This document shows positions 1 to 8,190 of a DNA stretch of 40,862 nucleotides, one piece after another. Under the pieces are notes generated by a model. That model did not search any database. It was not told the DNA's origin and saw only the letters and a program-made list of their open reading frames with translations. Position 1 is the first letter of the stretch. Each line of letters starts with the position of its first letter. Source of the DNA: Pseudomonadota bacterium (GTDB lineage Bacteria; Pseudomonadota; Gammaproteobacteria; Steroidobacterales; Steroidobacteraceae); the NCBI GenBank assembly GCA_023423065.1, contig JAFAGC010000045.1, forward strand, positions 1 to 40,862, read 5' to 3'. The translations under genes and the position numbers were made by a program.

Positions 1-25
1 GGATTAGCGCGAAGGTCGCGGTTCC

Positions 26-60
26 AATCCCCACTTTTTACACCGGCACCTAATCCCCAC
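26..60. repeat. Short direct repeat AATCCCCAC, possible REP-like remnant
   Basis: The nonamer AATCCCCAC occurs at 26-34 and again at 52-60, 26 bp apart, just downstream of the first minus-strand gene. Read on the minus strand, the copy next to the A-run is AAAAAGTGGGGATT. This resembles the A-run plus GGGGA words seen in the palindromes at 11682-11747 and 37480-37502. It may be a remnant of a dispersed repeat family, but two short copies alone are weak evidence. Confidence 0.3.
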
Positions 61-68
61 CCATCTAA

Positions 69-644
69 CTAGCGGCTCGCGACCTTCAGTTCGCGCTCGA
101 GATCATCGAGCAGCGACTGAACGTCCATCTCGCCGGCTTCTTCCTCGAGCGAGATCGCGCCGTCTTCATCGAGGTCGATCTTCGTGATCCCGGGATTGGC
201 CTTCTCGAGCTCCTCGAGCAGGTTCTGCGTCTTCTGATGTTCCTGCAGCAGTCGGCGACTCTGCGCCACGAGCTTCTTGTGCTGCAGTCCCTGCAGGATC
301 GTCGCCTGCAGTTCCTTCGGGTGGCAGGGCTTGAGCAGGAAGCGGTAGACCTCGCCCTCGTTGATCGCGCGTACCGCCGCCTCCAGGTCCGCCTGGCCCG
401 ACAGGATCATGCGGATCGTGTTCGGCCACTGCTTGCGCACCTCCGCCAGGAACTGGCTGCCGGTCATGCCGGGCATGCGCTCGTCGGAGACGACAACATC
501 GATGTTGTTGCCCGCGAGGATCATCAGGCCCTGTTGGGCCGATTCCGCGGTGAAGATGTGGAACTGGCTGCGATCCAGGCTGCGCACCAGCGCCGCCGTG
601 AGATTCGGCTCATCGTCCACCAGCAGGATGTTGCTCTTTTCCAT
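69..644 (-). CDS. Single-domain response regulator with C-terminal EF-hand-like loop
   Basis: A 191-residue protein. Residues 5-120 are a receiver (REC) domain with the acidic pair D10/D11, phospho-acceptor D54 in a VVVSDERMPGM context, and the conserved lysine K105 in the LLKPC motif. No DNA-binding or enzymatic output domain follows. Instead there is a helical, probably coiled-coil stretch (about 125-150) and an acidic tail. Residues 157-168 (DLDEDGAISLEE) match the 12-residue EF-hand calcium loop: acidic at 1, 3, 5, Gly at 6, Ile at 8, Glu at 12. The ATG at 644 was chosen because the REC fold starts there and AAAGGT lies upstream; an in-frame ATG at 695 is less likely. It is the last gene of the minus-strand signalling operon, 25 bp after the HD-GYP-like regulator. 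It is probably a phosphate-transfer or adaptor protein. Calcium binding is only a prediction. Confidence 0.88.
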   Translation of the reverse strand: MEKSNILLVDDEPNLTAALVRSLDRSQFHIFTAESAQQGLMILAGNNIDVVVSDERMPGMTGSQFLAEVRKQWPNTIRMILSGQADLEAAVRAINEGEVYRFLLKPCHPKELQATILQGLQHKKLVAQSRRLLQEHQKTQNLLEELEKANPGITKIDLDEDGAISLEEEAGEMDVQSLLDDLERELKVASR

Positions 645-669
645 GACGGTTACCTTTTCGAACTTGGGT

Positions 670-1821
670 CTAGTCGACCACTTTGACTGAAACACGAATG
701 GGTTCCGCGACGCCGACGCCGCTCGCGACGGCCTTGAGCCGTTCGAGGACGGTGGCGGTGACTTCAGTGCCGCGCGGCACGAGTCGGATGCCGCGCGCGC
801 TCATGACGTCCGCGTCGATCGTCATGCCGATCTCGAGATCGCGCAGGGTGACCGAACGCGTCATGACGAGGCCGCTGTCGTCCGACAATGTCTTGACCAT
901 GGCCTGCGTGATCGCGGGCGGCAGGGCCGGCGCGGCCTGGTTCACGAGTTGGGCGGCCTGTTCCGGGATGCGCCCCTGGCTCACGTGATGATCGAACTTG
1001 ATGGCGGCCCACAGGATCGCCGCACCGACTTTCTCGGGCTTCCACGTCGACGGATCGCCGTCGAGGAGGCCCGCCGGCGGCGTCTGCATCTGCCCGGCGA
1101 CCATGCCGGCGACCGCCTCGAGCCGCGGGATCGTGCCGAGTAGTTTGCTCGCGATCTCGGGATGGGATTCGAAGAGCCTGCGTTCCTCGTTGCTGAGGGC
1201 CTGGCCTCCGTAGGCGCGCGCCAGCAGGTCCGGTGGCAGCGTGATGCAGCCGAGCTGCGAGATCATCGCCGCGAGGTGGTATTGCCACAATCCCGGCAGC
1301 AGCCCCAGCGCGGCGGCGCCGCTCTCGGCGTAACGCTGGATCTGCGCGGCGCGGCGTTGCGCGGCCGGATTGATGAGGCCGAGTACGTTGACCAGCACCT
1401 TGACGGTCGCGTTCAGCGTGTTCTCGAGCAGGTGTTTCTCGGCGTTGATGAGCCGGTATTGATCGATGCCGTTCTGGATGACGCCGAGCAGCGTTTCCGA
1501 ATTGCACGGCTTGAGCAGGAAACGGAACACGCGACCTTCGTTGACCGCGGCGATGGTCGATTCGAGGTCAGCCTGTCCCGAGAGCACCATGCGCACCGTC
1601 TGCGGTGCGAGCGCATTCACCTGCGCGAGGAAGCGCGCGCCATCCATCTCCGGCATGCGCATGTCGGAGACGACCACGGCGAACGGACCCTGCGAGCGGA
1701 TCACCTCGAGCCCCGCGGCGCCGCTGGTCGCCGTCTCGAGGTCGACGCGATTGCGCAGCTGGCGGCGGATGCCGTCGAGCACGTTCGGCTCATCGTCCAC
1801 GAACAACACGCGCTCTCTCAC
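670..1821 (-). CDS. Response regulator with degenerate HD-GYP-like domain
   Basis: A 383-residue protein. The REC domain spans residues 1-120 (D9/D10, phospho-acceptor D53, lysine in the FRFLLKPC motif). Residues about 150-300 align by eye with the HD-GYP c-di-GMP phosphodiesterase fold: a helical AAQIQRYAE segment, AAMISQLGCITLP where active enzymes have LLHDIGKIGIP, and an LSNEERRLFESHPEIASKLL helix. The metal-binding His-Asp pair is replaced by Ser188-Gln189 and the GYP segment is not conserved, so c-di-GMP hydrolysis is unlikely; binding or protein interaction is more plausible. The GTG start at 1821 overlaps the stop of the upstream HDOD regulator (GTGA) with a G-rich ribosome site before it, indicating translational coupling. 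A longer frame reaching 1917 would run deep into the upstream gene and is rejected. Confidence 0.85.
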   Translation of the reverse strand: MRERVLFVDDEPNVLDGIRRQLRNRVDLETATSGAAGLEVIRSQGPFAVVVSDMRMPEMDGARFLAQVNALAPQTVRMVLSGQADLESTIAAVNEGRVFRFLLKPCNSETLLGVIQNGIDQYRLINAEKHLLENTLNATVKVLVNVLGLINPAAQRRAAQIQRYAESGAAALGLLPGLWQYHLAAMISQLGCITLPPDLLARAYGGQALSNEERRLFESHPEIASKLLGTIPRLEAVAGMVAGQMQTPPAGLLDGDPSTWKPEKVGAAILWAAIKFDHHVSQGRIPEQAAQLVNQAAPALPPAITQAMVKTLSDDSGLVMTRSVTLRDLEIGMTIDADVMSARGIRLVPRGTEVTATVLERLKAVASGVGVAEPIRVSVKVVD

Positions 1822-3056
1822 GACGGGTTTCCCCCCGCGCTGCTTGCGGCGCTCTTTTCCGCGATTGCGGCGACACACAGCTCGCGCCAGTCGTTCCAGC
1901 GATCGGCGCGGTTGCACTTCGCGAGATAGTCGACGTTGAGGCGCAGTCCCGCGGCATGCGGATCGGTCGCGTCCGGATGGTTCGAGATCCGGTCGGCGAC
2001 GTGCACGATGCCCGGCAGTCCGAATTCACCCGTGGCCTGCTCGGGATCCTCATGGAATGCGATGGCCTCGGCGATCGTATTCGGCAGGCCCCAGAGTCCG
2101 ACCAGATAGGCGCCGACGTCGGAATGCGAGGCCTGCAGTTCGAGTGTTTCGATGTCGTGACTCGCGCCCGGATCGTCGCCCGCGAGCTCGAGCACACGTT
2201 CGTATTCGGCCGGCATGCCCATCGCGAGCACGAGCTTGCCGATGTCGTGCAGCATGCCCGCGAGGAACGCGGCCGCGACCTGGTCCTTGTCCATGCCTTC
2301 TTCGGTCGCGATGCGATGCGCGGCCGTGGCCGTGGCGACACTGTGCGACCAGAGTTTTTCCAGGCTGAAGCCGCGCACCTGCGGCGTCTCGCCCCCGGAG
2401 AAGATGCCCTGGCCGAGCACGAGCGCCATGATGCGATCGAGGCCGAGCAGGGCGCCGGCGCGCGCGACGTCGGCCACCGGCTTCGCGAGCCCGAAGTACG
2501 CCGAGTTGACCAGCTTGAGCAGGCGCGCCGTCATCGACGGGTCGCTCGAGATGATCTTCGCGACGTCGTCCATGTCGGCCGTCGGGCTCTTGAGGCACTC
2601 GACCAGCCGCTGGTAGGTCGCCGGCAGGGTCGGTAGTTTGTTGATGCGCGCGACCAGCGTCTTCACCGCCGGGTTGCCCGCCAGATCGCGCAGCGCGAAC
2701 GCGCGCGCGATCGTGCCCTGCAGGATCTCCGCGTCGCAGGGCTTGGAGAGGAACTGGTGCGAGACGCCGAGCGCCTTCATCACCGATTCGGTTTCCGCCT
2801 GGCCGGAGAGGATCAGGCGGATGGTGTCGGGAAACTCGCGCTGCACCACTTCGAGCAGTTCCGCGCCGCTCATGCCGGGCATGCGCATGTCGGTCACGAC
2901 GACCTCGCACGGCTCCGCCTTGAGCGACTGGAGCGCTTCCTGCGCGCTGCCGACGAACTTCATGTTCCACTCGTTGCGCTTGGGGCGAAGCATGCGCTTC
3001 AGCCCCTCGAGCACACGCGGCTCGTCGTCCACGAAGATGACGCGGATCGCGTTCAC
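1818..3056 (-). CDS. REC-HDOD response regulator
   Basis: A 412-residue protein. REC domain at residues 1-125 (acceptor D56 in VVVTDMRMPGM, lysine in FLSKPCD). An HDOD domain follows at about 140-350, beginning INKLPTLPATYQRL and containing a central helix AGMLHDIGKLVL that keeps an HD dyad. HDOD proteins are regulatory relatives of HD phosphohydrolases found in bacterial signalling; catalysis is usually unproven. The C-terminal region is helical with no further known domain. The GTG start at 3056 overlaps the stop codon of the kinase gene upstream (GTGA), and its own stop overlaps the next start the same way, so kinase and regulators should be made together. The likely role is to receive phosphate from the co-encoded kinase; the output target is unknown. 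Confidence 0.88.
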   Translation of the reverse strand: MNAIRVIFVDDEPRVLEGLKRMLRPKRNEWNMKFVGSAQEALQSLKAEPCEVVVTDMRMPGMSGAELLEVVQREFPDTIRLILSGQAETESVMKALGVSHQFLSKPCDAEILQGTIARAFALRDLAGNPAVKTLVARINKLPTLPATYQRLVECLKSPTADMDDVAKIISSDPSMTARLLKLVNSAYFGLAKPVADVARAGALLGLDRIMALVLGQGIFSGGETPQVRGFSLEKLWSHSVATATAAHRIATEEGMDKDQVAAAFLAGMLHDIGKLVLAMGMPAEYERVLELAGDDPGASHDIETLELQASHSDVGAYLVGLWGLPNTIAEAIAFHEDPEQATGEFGLPGIVHVADRISNHPDATDPHAAGLRLNVDYLAKCNRADRWNDWRELCVAAIAEKSAASSAGGNPS

Positions 3057-4681
3057 GCAGCGGCCCCCGCCGAGGATTCGCTGTCGGTCTTCGCGCCGCC
3101 GATCGGCAGCCGGATGATGAACGTGGTGCCGGCGCCCGGCGAGCTGACTACCTTGATCGTGCCTCCGTGCTTGTCGACGATGACGTTGTGAGCGATCGCC
3201 AGCCCCTGGCCCGTACCTTTGCCGACCTCCTTGGTCGTGAAGAACGGATCGAAGATGCGCTGCTGGATGTGCGGCGGCATGCCGCAGCCCGAGTCGCTGA
3301 TCTCGACGATGGCCCAGTCGCCGTCGGGGCGCGTCTTGACGCGGATCTTGCCCTTGCCCTTGCCTCCGTCTCCGACGACGTCGCCGATGGCATGCGCGGC
3401 ATTGACGACGATGTTGAGCACCACCTGGTTGAACTCGGCCGGCGAGCAGTGCACCTGCGGCAGGTTCGAGTCGAGATCCAGTTCGACCTCGGCCACGTAT
3501 TTCCACTCGTTGCTGGCGACGGTAATCGTGCTCTGGATGGCGCGGTTGAGGTCGGTCGCGGTCTTCTCGCGCGCCGGGTGAGAGAACTCCTTCATCGCGC
3601 GCACGATCTTGGCCACGCGGTCGACGCCTTCGAGCGACTGGTTGAGCGCGCGCGGGATCTCTTCCTTGAGATAGTCGAAGTCCGCGGCTTCGAGCGCCTT
3701 GCGGGCGGGGGCTCCGCCGGATTCGACGAGCTGTTCGAGCAGCCCGTCGAGTTCGCCGAACGACTCCTTGAGGAAGCGAAGGTTGTCGCCGACGTACTGC
3801 GTCGGCGTGTTGATCTCGTGCGCGATGCCCGCGGCCAGCTGACCGATGGCCTCGAGCTTCTGCGCCTGGCGCAAGTTGTCCTCGAGCCGGTCGCGCTCTT
3901 CGAGCGTCTGCTTGAGCATCGAGATGTCGGTGATGCAGCCCTCCCAGCCCGCGAAGGCCTGCGAGGATTCGTACAGGGGAGCGGCATTGACCAGCACGTT
4001 GAGCGTGTTGCCGCGGCAGTCGTGCAGCGGCGTTTCCCAGCTCTCGACCATGCGCTGGCGCGAGATCAGGTCGAGGAAGTGCGAACGTTTCGCCGGCTCG
4101 AACAGCAGGTCGAGGAAGTTGACCTGGTCGAGCGCGATGCCCTGGCACGAGAGCAGCTTCAAACATGCGGCGTTCGCGGTCTTGAGCGCCCCGTCCTTGT
4201 TCGCGGTGAACAGCGCGACCGGCACGTTGTTGAAGAGATCCTGGTAGCGGCGCGTGGCGCGCACCAGGTCGCGATGGAAGTTGTTGCGCTCCACCGAGTA
4301 GGAAACGATGCGCGAGAGCATGCCGGCGTTGACGCGGCGCTTCTCGAGATAGTCCTGCGCGCCTTCGCGCACGGCGGTCAGTCCCTGCTTGTAGTCGTCG
4401 GAACCGGTGAGCACGATGATCGGAGTCAGATCCGCGATGGCCTTCAGCGCGCGCAGCGCCTGCAGTCCCGTCGCATCCGGCAGGCCGAGGTCGAGCAACA
4501 CGAGGTCGTATTCGAACTTGCACAGCCGGTCGGCGGCATCGGCCGCGGTCTGTACCCACTCGCAATCGACCTCGTTGAGGCCTGCGTCCTTGAGGTGACG
4601 CTCGACGACGCGGGCGTCGGCCGGGTTGTCCTCGACTAACAACAGGCGGATCTTGCGGATATCGAAATCGTCGCTGCTCAT
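3053..4681 (-). CDS. Hybrid sensor kinase, REC-PAS-HisKA-HATPase
   Basis: A 542-residue cytoplasmic protein with no membrane segment. An N-terminal receiver domain (about 9-125; phospho-acceptor D64 in LVLLDLGLPDATG, K114) precedes a PAS-like region (about 140-255, ending WEGCITDIS). A short coiled coil leads to the HisKA dimerisation helix with phospho-His288 in LAAGIAHEINTP. The HATPase_c domain has the N-box NQVVLNIVVNAAHAIGD, the G1 box DSGCGMPP, the F-box FDPFFTTK and a GTGQGLAIAHN G2 box. The ATG at 4681 (MSSDDFD) is chosen over an in-frame ATG at 4738 because it fits the start of the REC fold. First gene of the minus-strand operon, so the probable kinase for the three downstream REC proteins. 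The N-terminal REC suggests it also receives phosphate. The signal sensed is not evident. Confidence 0.9.
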   Translation of the reverse strand: MSSDDFDIRKIRLLLVEDNPADARVVERHLKDAGLNEVDCEWVQTAADAADRLCKFEYDLVLLDLGLPDATGLQALRALKAIADLTPIIVLTGSDDYKQGLTAVREGAQDYLEKRRVNAGMLSRIVSYSVERNNFHRDLVRATRRYQDLFNNVPVALFTANKDGALKTANAACLKLLSCQGIALDQVNFLDLLFEPAKRSHFLDLISRQRMVESWETPLHDCRGNTLNVLVNAAPLYESSQAFAGWEGCITDISMLKQTLEERDRLEDNLRQAQKLEAIGQLAAGIAHEINTPTQYVGDNLRFLKESFGELDGLLEQLVESGGAPARKALEAADFDYLKEEIPRALNQSLEGVDRVAKIVRAMKEFSHPAREKTATDLNRAIQSTITVASNEWKYVAEVELDLDSNLPQVHCSPAEFNQVVLNIVVNAAHAIGDVVGDGGKGKGKIRVKTRPDGDWAIVEISDSGCGMPPHIQQRIFDPFFTTKEVGKGTGQGLAIAHNVIVDKHGGTIKVVSSPGAGTTFIIRLPIGGAKTDSESSAGAAA

Positions 4682-4926
4682 CGGCGCACTTTTGACCTGG
4701 TGTGGCGGGATGACATCTCGAGTCCACGGCGCAGGCATCCCGGCACTGCGCCACAGCTGTCATATCGGCGTGCCGGGTGAATATCTTGAGCAGCGGCGGC
4801 GCCTTGCCGCCCGAATCGATGCAGGTCACATATCGGCCTCGGAGGCGTCCCGCTTGAACCCCGCAGGGGGTGTTTCGGGCTCCAGAGTCCGCCCGGGCGG
4901 CCGATTCCGTATCGCAGCCCAATCAA

Positions 4927-5997
4927 ATGACAAATTCCGCGCACAAGTTTTCGCCCGGCATCGAATCGAACATCGACGCTGGCATGCTTTTCGACTCGAG
5001 CCCCGTCGCGACGCTGACGTTCGCGCCCGATGGCGCGTTGTTGCGCGCGAATGATGCGGCTCGACGATTGTTCCGGGGTGTGACCGGAGAGCTGGACAGC
5101 CAGTCGGCGGCTGGCCTGTTTCCCGAAGGCGGATGGGACGCGGCCGGCGAGAGTGCGAGACCTGTGCCGGCACGGCGCTTCGACGGCACGACGTTTCCAG
5201 CGCGGGTTCGCGTGGCCGCGCTCGGCGAAGGTCCCGCTCGCGAACTGCTCGTCGCGGTCGACGACATGTCGGCTATCGAAACGGCCCTCGCGGAACGGGA
5301 CGCCGCGGTCGCGCAGGCGAACAAGGAATTCGAAACCTTCATCGACGTGGCGGCGCACGACCTGCGCGCGCCGCTGCGCATCCTGAGCGGCTTCGCGGAT
5401 GCGCTCGACGATGAATGCGGCGCGACGCTCAATGAGGAAGGACGCGGTTTCCTCGTCGAGATCCTCAAGGCCAGCGGCCGCATGGAGGGGCTCATCGACG
5501 GATTGCTCGCGCTCGCGCGCAGCGGTCGCTCGGAAATGCATCCCGAGAAAGTCGACCTGACGACGCTCGTCGACCTCGTGCTCTACGAGCTGCGGCACGC
5601 GGCCGCGGAGCGCTCCGTGGAATGCGAGGTCGAGGCCGATCTTTCGGTCTGGGCCGACGTGCGCCTCGTGACCACGGTGCTGCGCAACGTGCTCGGCAAC
5701 GCATGGAAATTCACGCTGCGCACCGCGCAGCCCGCGATCCGCGTCTTCTCCGAGCAGCGCGACGGTCGCACGTGGATCTGCGTGAAGGACAATGGCGCGG
5801 GTTTCGCCATGGCGCACGCGCAGCGACTGTTCAAACCGTTCACGCGGCTGCACCGGCAGGACGAGTTCGCCGGGCACGGACTCGGGCTCGCGACCGTTCA
5901 TCGCATCGTGCAGCGGCACGGCGGCGAGGTAACCGCGGAGGCCGAGGTCGATCGCGGCGCGACCGTACGGTTCTGGTTCCCGGACTCCCCGGACTGA
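4927..5997 (+). CDS. PAS-domain histidine kinase
   Basis: A 356-residue soluble kinase divergent from the signalling operon. A PAS-like domain covers residues about 20-118 (LFDSSPVATLTFAPDGALLRAN), then a helical linker. The HisKA domain has phospho-His144 in DVAAHDLRAPLRILSGF, the motif typical of phytochrome-like and two-component kinases. The HATPase_c domain shows an N-box (VLRNVLGNAWKFT), DNGAGF and a HGLGLATVHRIVQRHGG G2 box. No transmembrane helix. Start choice is uncertain: the ATG at 4927 is used, but a GTG at 4870 or an ATG at 4984 remain possible because no strong ribosome site precedes any of them. It could feed the neighbouring regulators or act elsewhere. It is followed by the bidirectional terminator near 6012-6046. 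Confidence 0.88.
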   Translation: MTNSAHKFSPGIESNIDAGMLFDSSPVATLTFAPDGALLRANDAARRLFRGVTGELDSQSAAGLFPEGGWDAAGESARPVPARRFDGTTFPARVRVAALGEGPARELLVAVDDMSAIETALAERDAAVAQANKEFETFIDVAAHDLRAPLRILSGFADALDDECGATLNEEGRGFLVEILKASGRMEGLIDGLLALARSGRSEMHPEKVDLTTLVDLVLYELRHAAAERSVECEVEADLSVWADVRLVTTVLRNVLGNAWKFTLRTAQPAIRVFSEQRDGRTWICVKDNGAGFAMAHAQRLFKPFTRLHRQDEFAGHGLGLATVHRIVQRHGGEVTAEAEVDRGATVRFWFPDSPD

Positions 5998-6011
5998 CGG
6001 AAACCGCCGTC

Positions 6012-6046
6012 TCAAAAAAAACGCCGCGCAAGTGCGCGGCGTTCTT
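6012..6046. terminator. Rho-independent terminator, possibly bidirectional
   Basis: A perfect 10-bp stem AACGCCGCGC / GCGCGGCGTT (6020-6029 and 6034-6043) with an AAGT loop sits between convergent genes. On the minus strand it is followed by a run of eight T residues (6021 down to 6014), a strong intrinsic terminator for the lipoprotein gene. In the plus direction only CTTGT follows, so termination of the kinase gene would be weaker. Confidence 0.9.
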
Positions 6047-6068
6047 GTCAGAGCTGACTGGACTCTGA

Positions 6069-6380
6069 TTACTTCGAGATCGAACGACGGAACATCCGGT
6101 CGATCTTCTCGTTGGTCGCATCGCAGCAGGACTGCGAGGCCTGCGCGGCAGCCAGCGCCTGGTTGGCGGCGGTCTGCGCGCCCGACGCGGTGGACGAAGC
6201 CGACTGCGCGGCGGCAGTGGCGGCATCGGCCGCACTCTTCGTGGCAGCGAGGTCCGCGGTCAGGCGACCCACCTGCTGTTTGAGGTTGTCGACGTCGGCC
6301 TGCAGAGGCTTCAGATCCTGGCAGCCGGCCAACACGGTGAACGCTGCAACGGCAGCAACCTTGATAAGCGCACTCTTCAT
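6069..6380 (-). CDS. Lpp/OprI-type alanine-zipper outer-membrane lipoprotein
   Basis: A 103-residue lipoprotein precursor. Residues 1-19 are a type II signal peptide with lipobox LAGC; Cys20 would be lipidated. Residues 25-82 are a heptad-patterned, Ala/Gln-rich coiled coil (QADVDNLKQQVGRLTADL, then repeated AxxA/QxA). The C-terminus TNEKIDRMFRRSISK resembles the end of Pseudomonas OprI and ends in lysine (K103), the residue that Lpp uses for covalent attachment to peptidoglycan. It would tether the outer membrane to the wall as a trimer. It is longer than E. coli Lpp (78 residues precursor) and has a vicinal Cys85-Cys86 pair near the C-terminus, absent from Lpp/OprI as I know them. The ATG at 6380 is chosen because the signal peptide begins there and AAGGGGAT precedes it. 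The upstream 6381-6552 is relatively A+T-rich and probably holds the promoter. Confidence 0.85.
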   Translation of the reverse strand: MKSALIKVAAVAAFTVLAGCQDLKPLQADVDNLKQQVGRLTADLAATKSAADAATAAAQSASSTASGAQTAANQALAAAQASQSCCDATNEKIDRMFRRSISK

Positions 6381-6552
6381 AACGATCAATCCCCTTATTG
6401 GTGGTTGAGCAGTCCCAACTTCGCGCAACACGCAAACAAATGCAATGTGGTGTGAAGATAGAGTCTATTAGGCGGGCGCAATGGCAACAAATTCGCGAGT
6501 TGTTTGCAACTGAAATTTGATTTCTGTCGGCCTGTGGCGACAGTGCGAGTGG

Positions 6553-8190
6553 TCAGCTATTAGGCCCGCTAACACGAGTTGACAGACCATCGCGCAGTAT
6601 CTCTCGCGCCGCGTTGTGACCCGGGACTCCGGTGACTCCTCCGCCGGGATGCGCACCCGAACCGCACAAGTACAGATTTTTCAGCGGAGTGCGGTAATCA
6701 CCGTAACCTAACATCGGACGCGCGGCCCACAATTGATCGAGTCCTAACGCGCCGTGAAAGATGTCCCCTCCGGCGAGACCGAGTTTTTCTTCGAGATCCA
6801 GCGGGCTCAAGGCCGAGTGCGCGACGACCAGGGAGCGGAAGTTTGGTGCGTATTCTTCGATCACATCGAAGATCCGGTCGATCGCGAGCGCTTTCTCCTG
6901 ACGCCAGTCGCGGCCGTCGGGAAGCGTGTAGGAGAAATGCTGACAGAATAACGAGGCCACGTGAGCGCCGCTGGGCGCGAGGGAATCGTCGAGCGTCGAG
7001 GGAATCAGCATTTCCACGATCGGGCGGCGCGACATTCCCTCCAGGCGAGCCTCCGCGAACGCGCGATCCATGTAGCCGAGCGAGGGCGCGAAGATGATGC
7101 CGGAGCCGAGATGCGCTCCATTGTCGTCGCGCGGCGCGGCGGTGAACTTCGGCAGCGCCGAGAGCGCGACGTTCATGCGGAACGTGGCCGAACCGACCCG
7201 CAGACGCTCGATGCGCGCGCGGAATTCCGCGGGCAGGTCGGCGTCCGCGAGCAGCTTCAGATAGAGCGGCTTGGGGCCGAGGTTCGCGGCGAACGTATTG
7301 CCTTCGACGACCCGCCCATCTTCGAGCTCGATGCCGGTGGCGTGCGCGCCGCGGGTCACGATGCGTTTCACGGGCGCATCGGTCTCGAGATGCACGCCGA
7401 GCCGGCGCGCCTCCGCGGCCATCGCCTGCGTGATCGCGCCCATGCCGCCGACCGCATGTCCCCACACGCCGGACTTGCCGTTGACCTCGCCGAAAACGTG
7501 ATGCAGCAGCACGTAGCCGCTGCCGGGCGTGTAAGGACTCGCGTAATTGCCGACCACGGCGTCGAAGCCGAACAGCGCTTTCACGGCGTCGGATTCGAAC
7601 CAGTGATCTAACAAGTCGCCGGCACTGCGCGTGAAGAGTTCGTGGATGTCGCGTTGCACGGGCGCCGCGAGCTTGCGGAAATGGCGCCCGATCTGCAGCG
7701 CGCTCCACAGGTCGCGCAGCCGGCGCGGATCCGCGGGGGGCGTTTCGAGCAGTTGCGCGCGCAGCAGTTCGACCGCCGCGTCGAGCATCGCGTAATAGGC
7801 GGGGAGACGTTCGGCGTCGCGCGGCGAGAAGCCGTGCACGGCCGCGCGGGTTCGTGCGCTGTCCGGACCCGCGGTGAGCGCGCGGCCATCGGGAAGAGGG
7901 AGGAAGTTCTGCATGGGGCGCTCGAGCACCCTGAGCCCGTGCTCGGCCAGGCGCAGGTCGCGGATCACCTTGGGGTTGAGCAGGCTCACCGTGTAGCTGG
8001 CCGTGGAGTTGCGGAACCCGGGGTGGAACTCCTCGGTGACCGCGGCGCCCCCCAGGACGCTACGGCGCTCGAATACGCCCACGGAGAGGCCCGACCGAGC
8101 CAGGTAGCAGGCGCAGGTGAGGCCGTTGTGGCCCCCGCCTATGACGACGACATCGAAGCGGCTTTTCGTGCTTGACCTGTATGAATTCAC
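6553..8190 (-). CDS. FAD-dependent oxidoreductase, phytoene desaturase/PYROXD2-like
   Basis: A 545-residue flavoprotein. The N-terminus carries the dinucleotide-binding signature VVVIGGGHNGLTCACYLARSG (residues about 12-32) followed by the FERRSVLGGAA stretch typical of the amine oxidase/phytoene desaturase superfamily. The C-terminal FAD-contact motif is GVTGVPGHNAA, preceded by LYLCGSGAHPGGG. The relatives closest in overall pattern are bacterial CrtI-like NAD(P)/FAD oxidoreductases of unknown substrate and eukaryotic PYROXD2; no carotenoid genes adjoin it. The start is the GTG at 8190, with GAGGAT 9-14 nt upstream. This start codon lies inside the LexA box of the divergent lexA promoter, so LexA or transcription from lexA could affect it. 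The substrate cannot be read from the sequence. Confidence 0.85.
   Translation of the reverse strand: MNSYRSSTKSRFDVVVIGGGHNGLTCACYLARSGLSVGVFERRSVLGGAAVTEEFHPGFRNSTASYTVSLLNPKVIRDLRLAEHGLRVLERPMQNFLPLPDGRALTAGPDSARTRAAVHGFSPRDAERLPAYYAMLDAAVELLRAQLLETPPADPRRLRDLWSALQIGRHFRKLAAPVQRDIHELFTRSAGDLLDHWFESDAVKALFGFDAVVGNYASPYTPGSGYVLLHHVFGEVNGKSGVWGHAVGGMGAITQAMAAEARRLGVHLETDAPVKRIVTRGAHATGIELEDGRVVEGNTFAANLGPKPLYLKLLADADLPAEFRARIERLRVGSATFRMNVALSALPKFTAAPRDDNGAHLGSGIIFAPSLGYMDRAFAEARLEGMSRRPIVEMLIPSTLDDSLAPSGAHVASLFCQHFSYTLPDGRDWRQEKALAIDRIFDVIEEYAPNFRSLVVAHSALSPLDLEEKLGLAGGDIFHGALGLDQLWAARPMLGYGDYRTPLKNLYLCGSGAHPGGGVTGVPGHNAAREILRDGLSTRVSGPNS

Noticed and set aside
3167..4639. Long plus-strand frame opposite the REC-PAS kinase
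   Set aside because: It is antisense to a well-supported kinase and contains only low-complexity Arg/Leu/Asp/Val protein.
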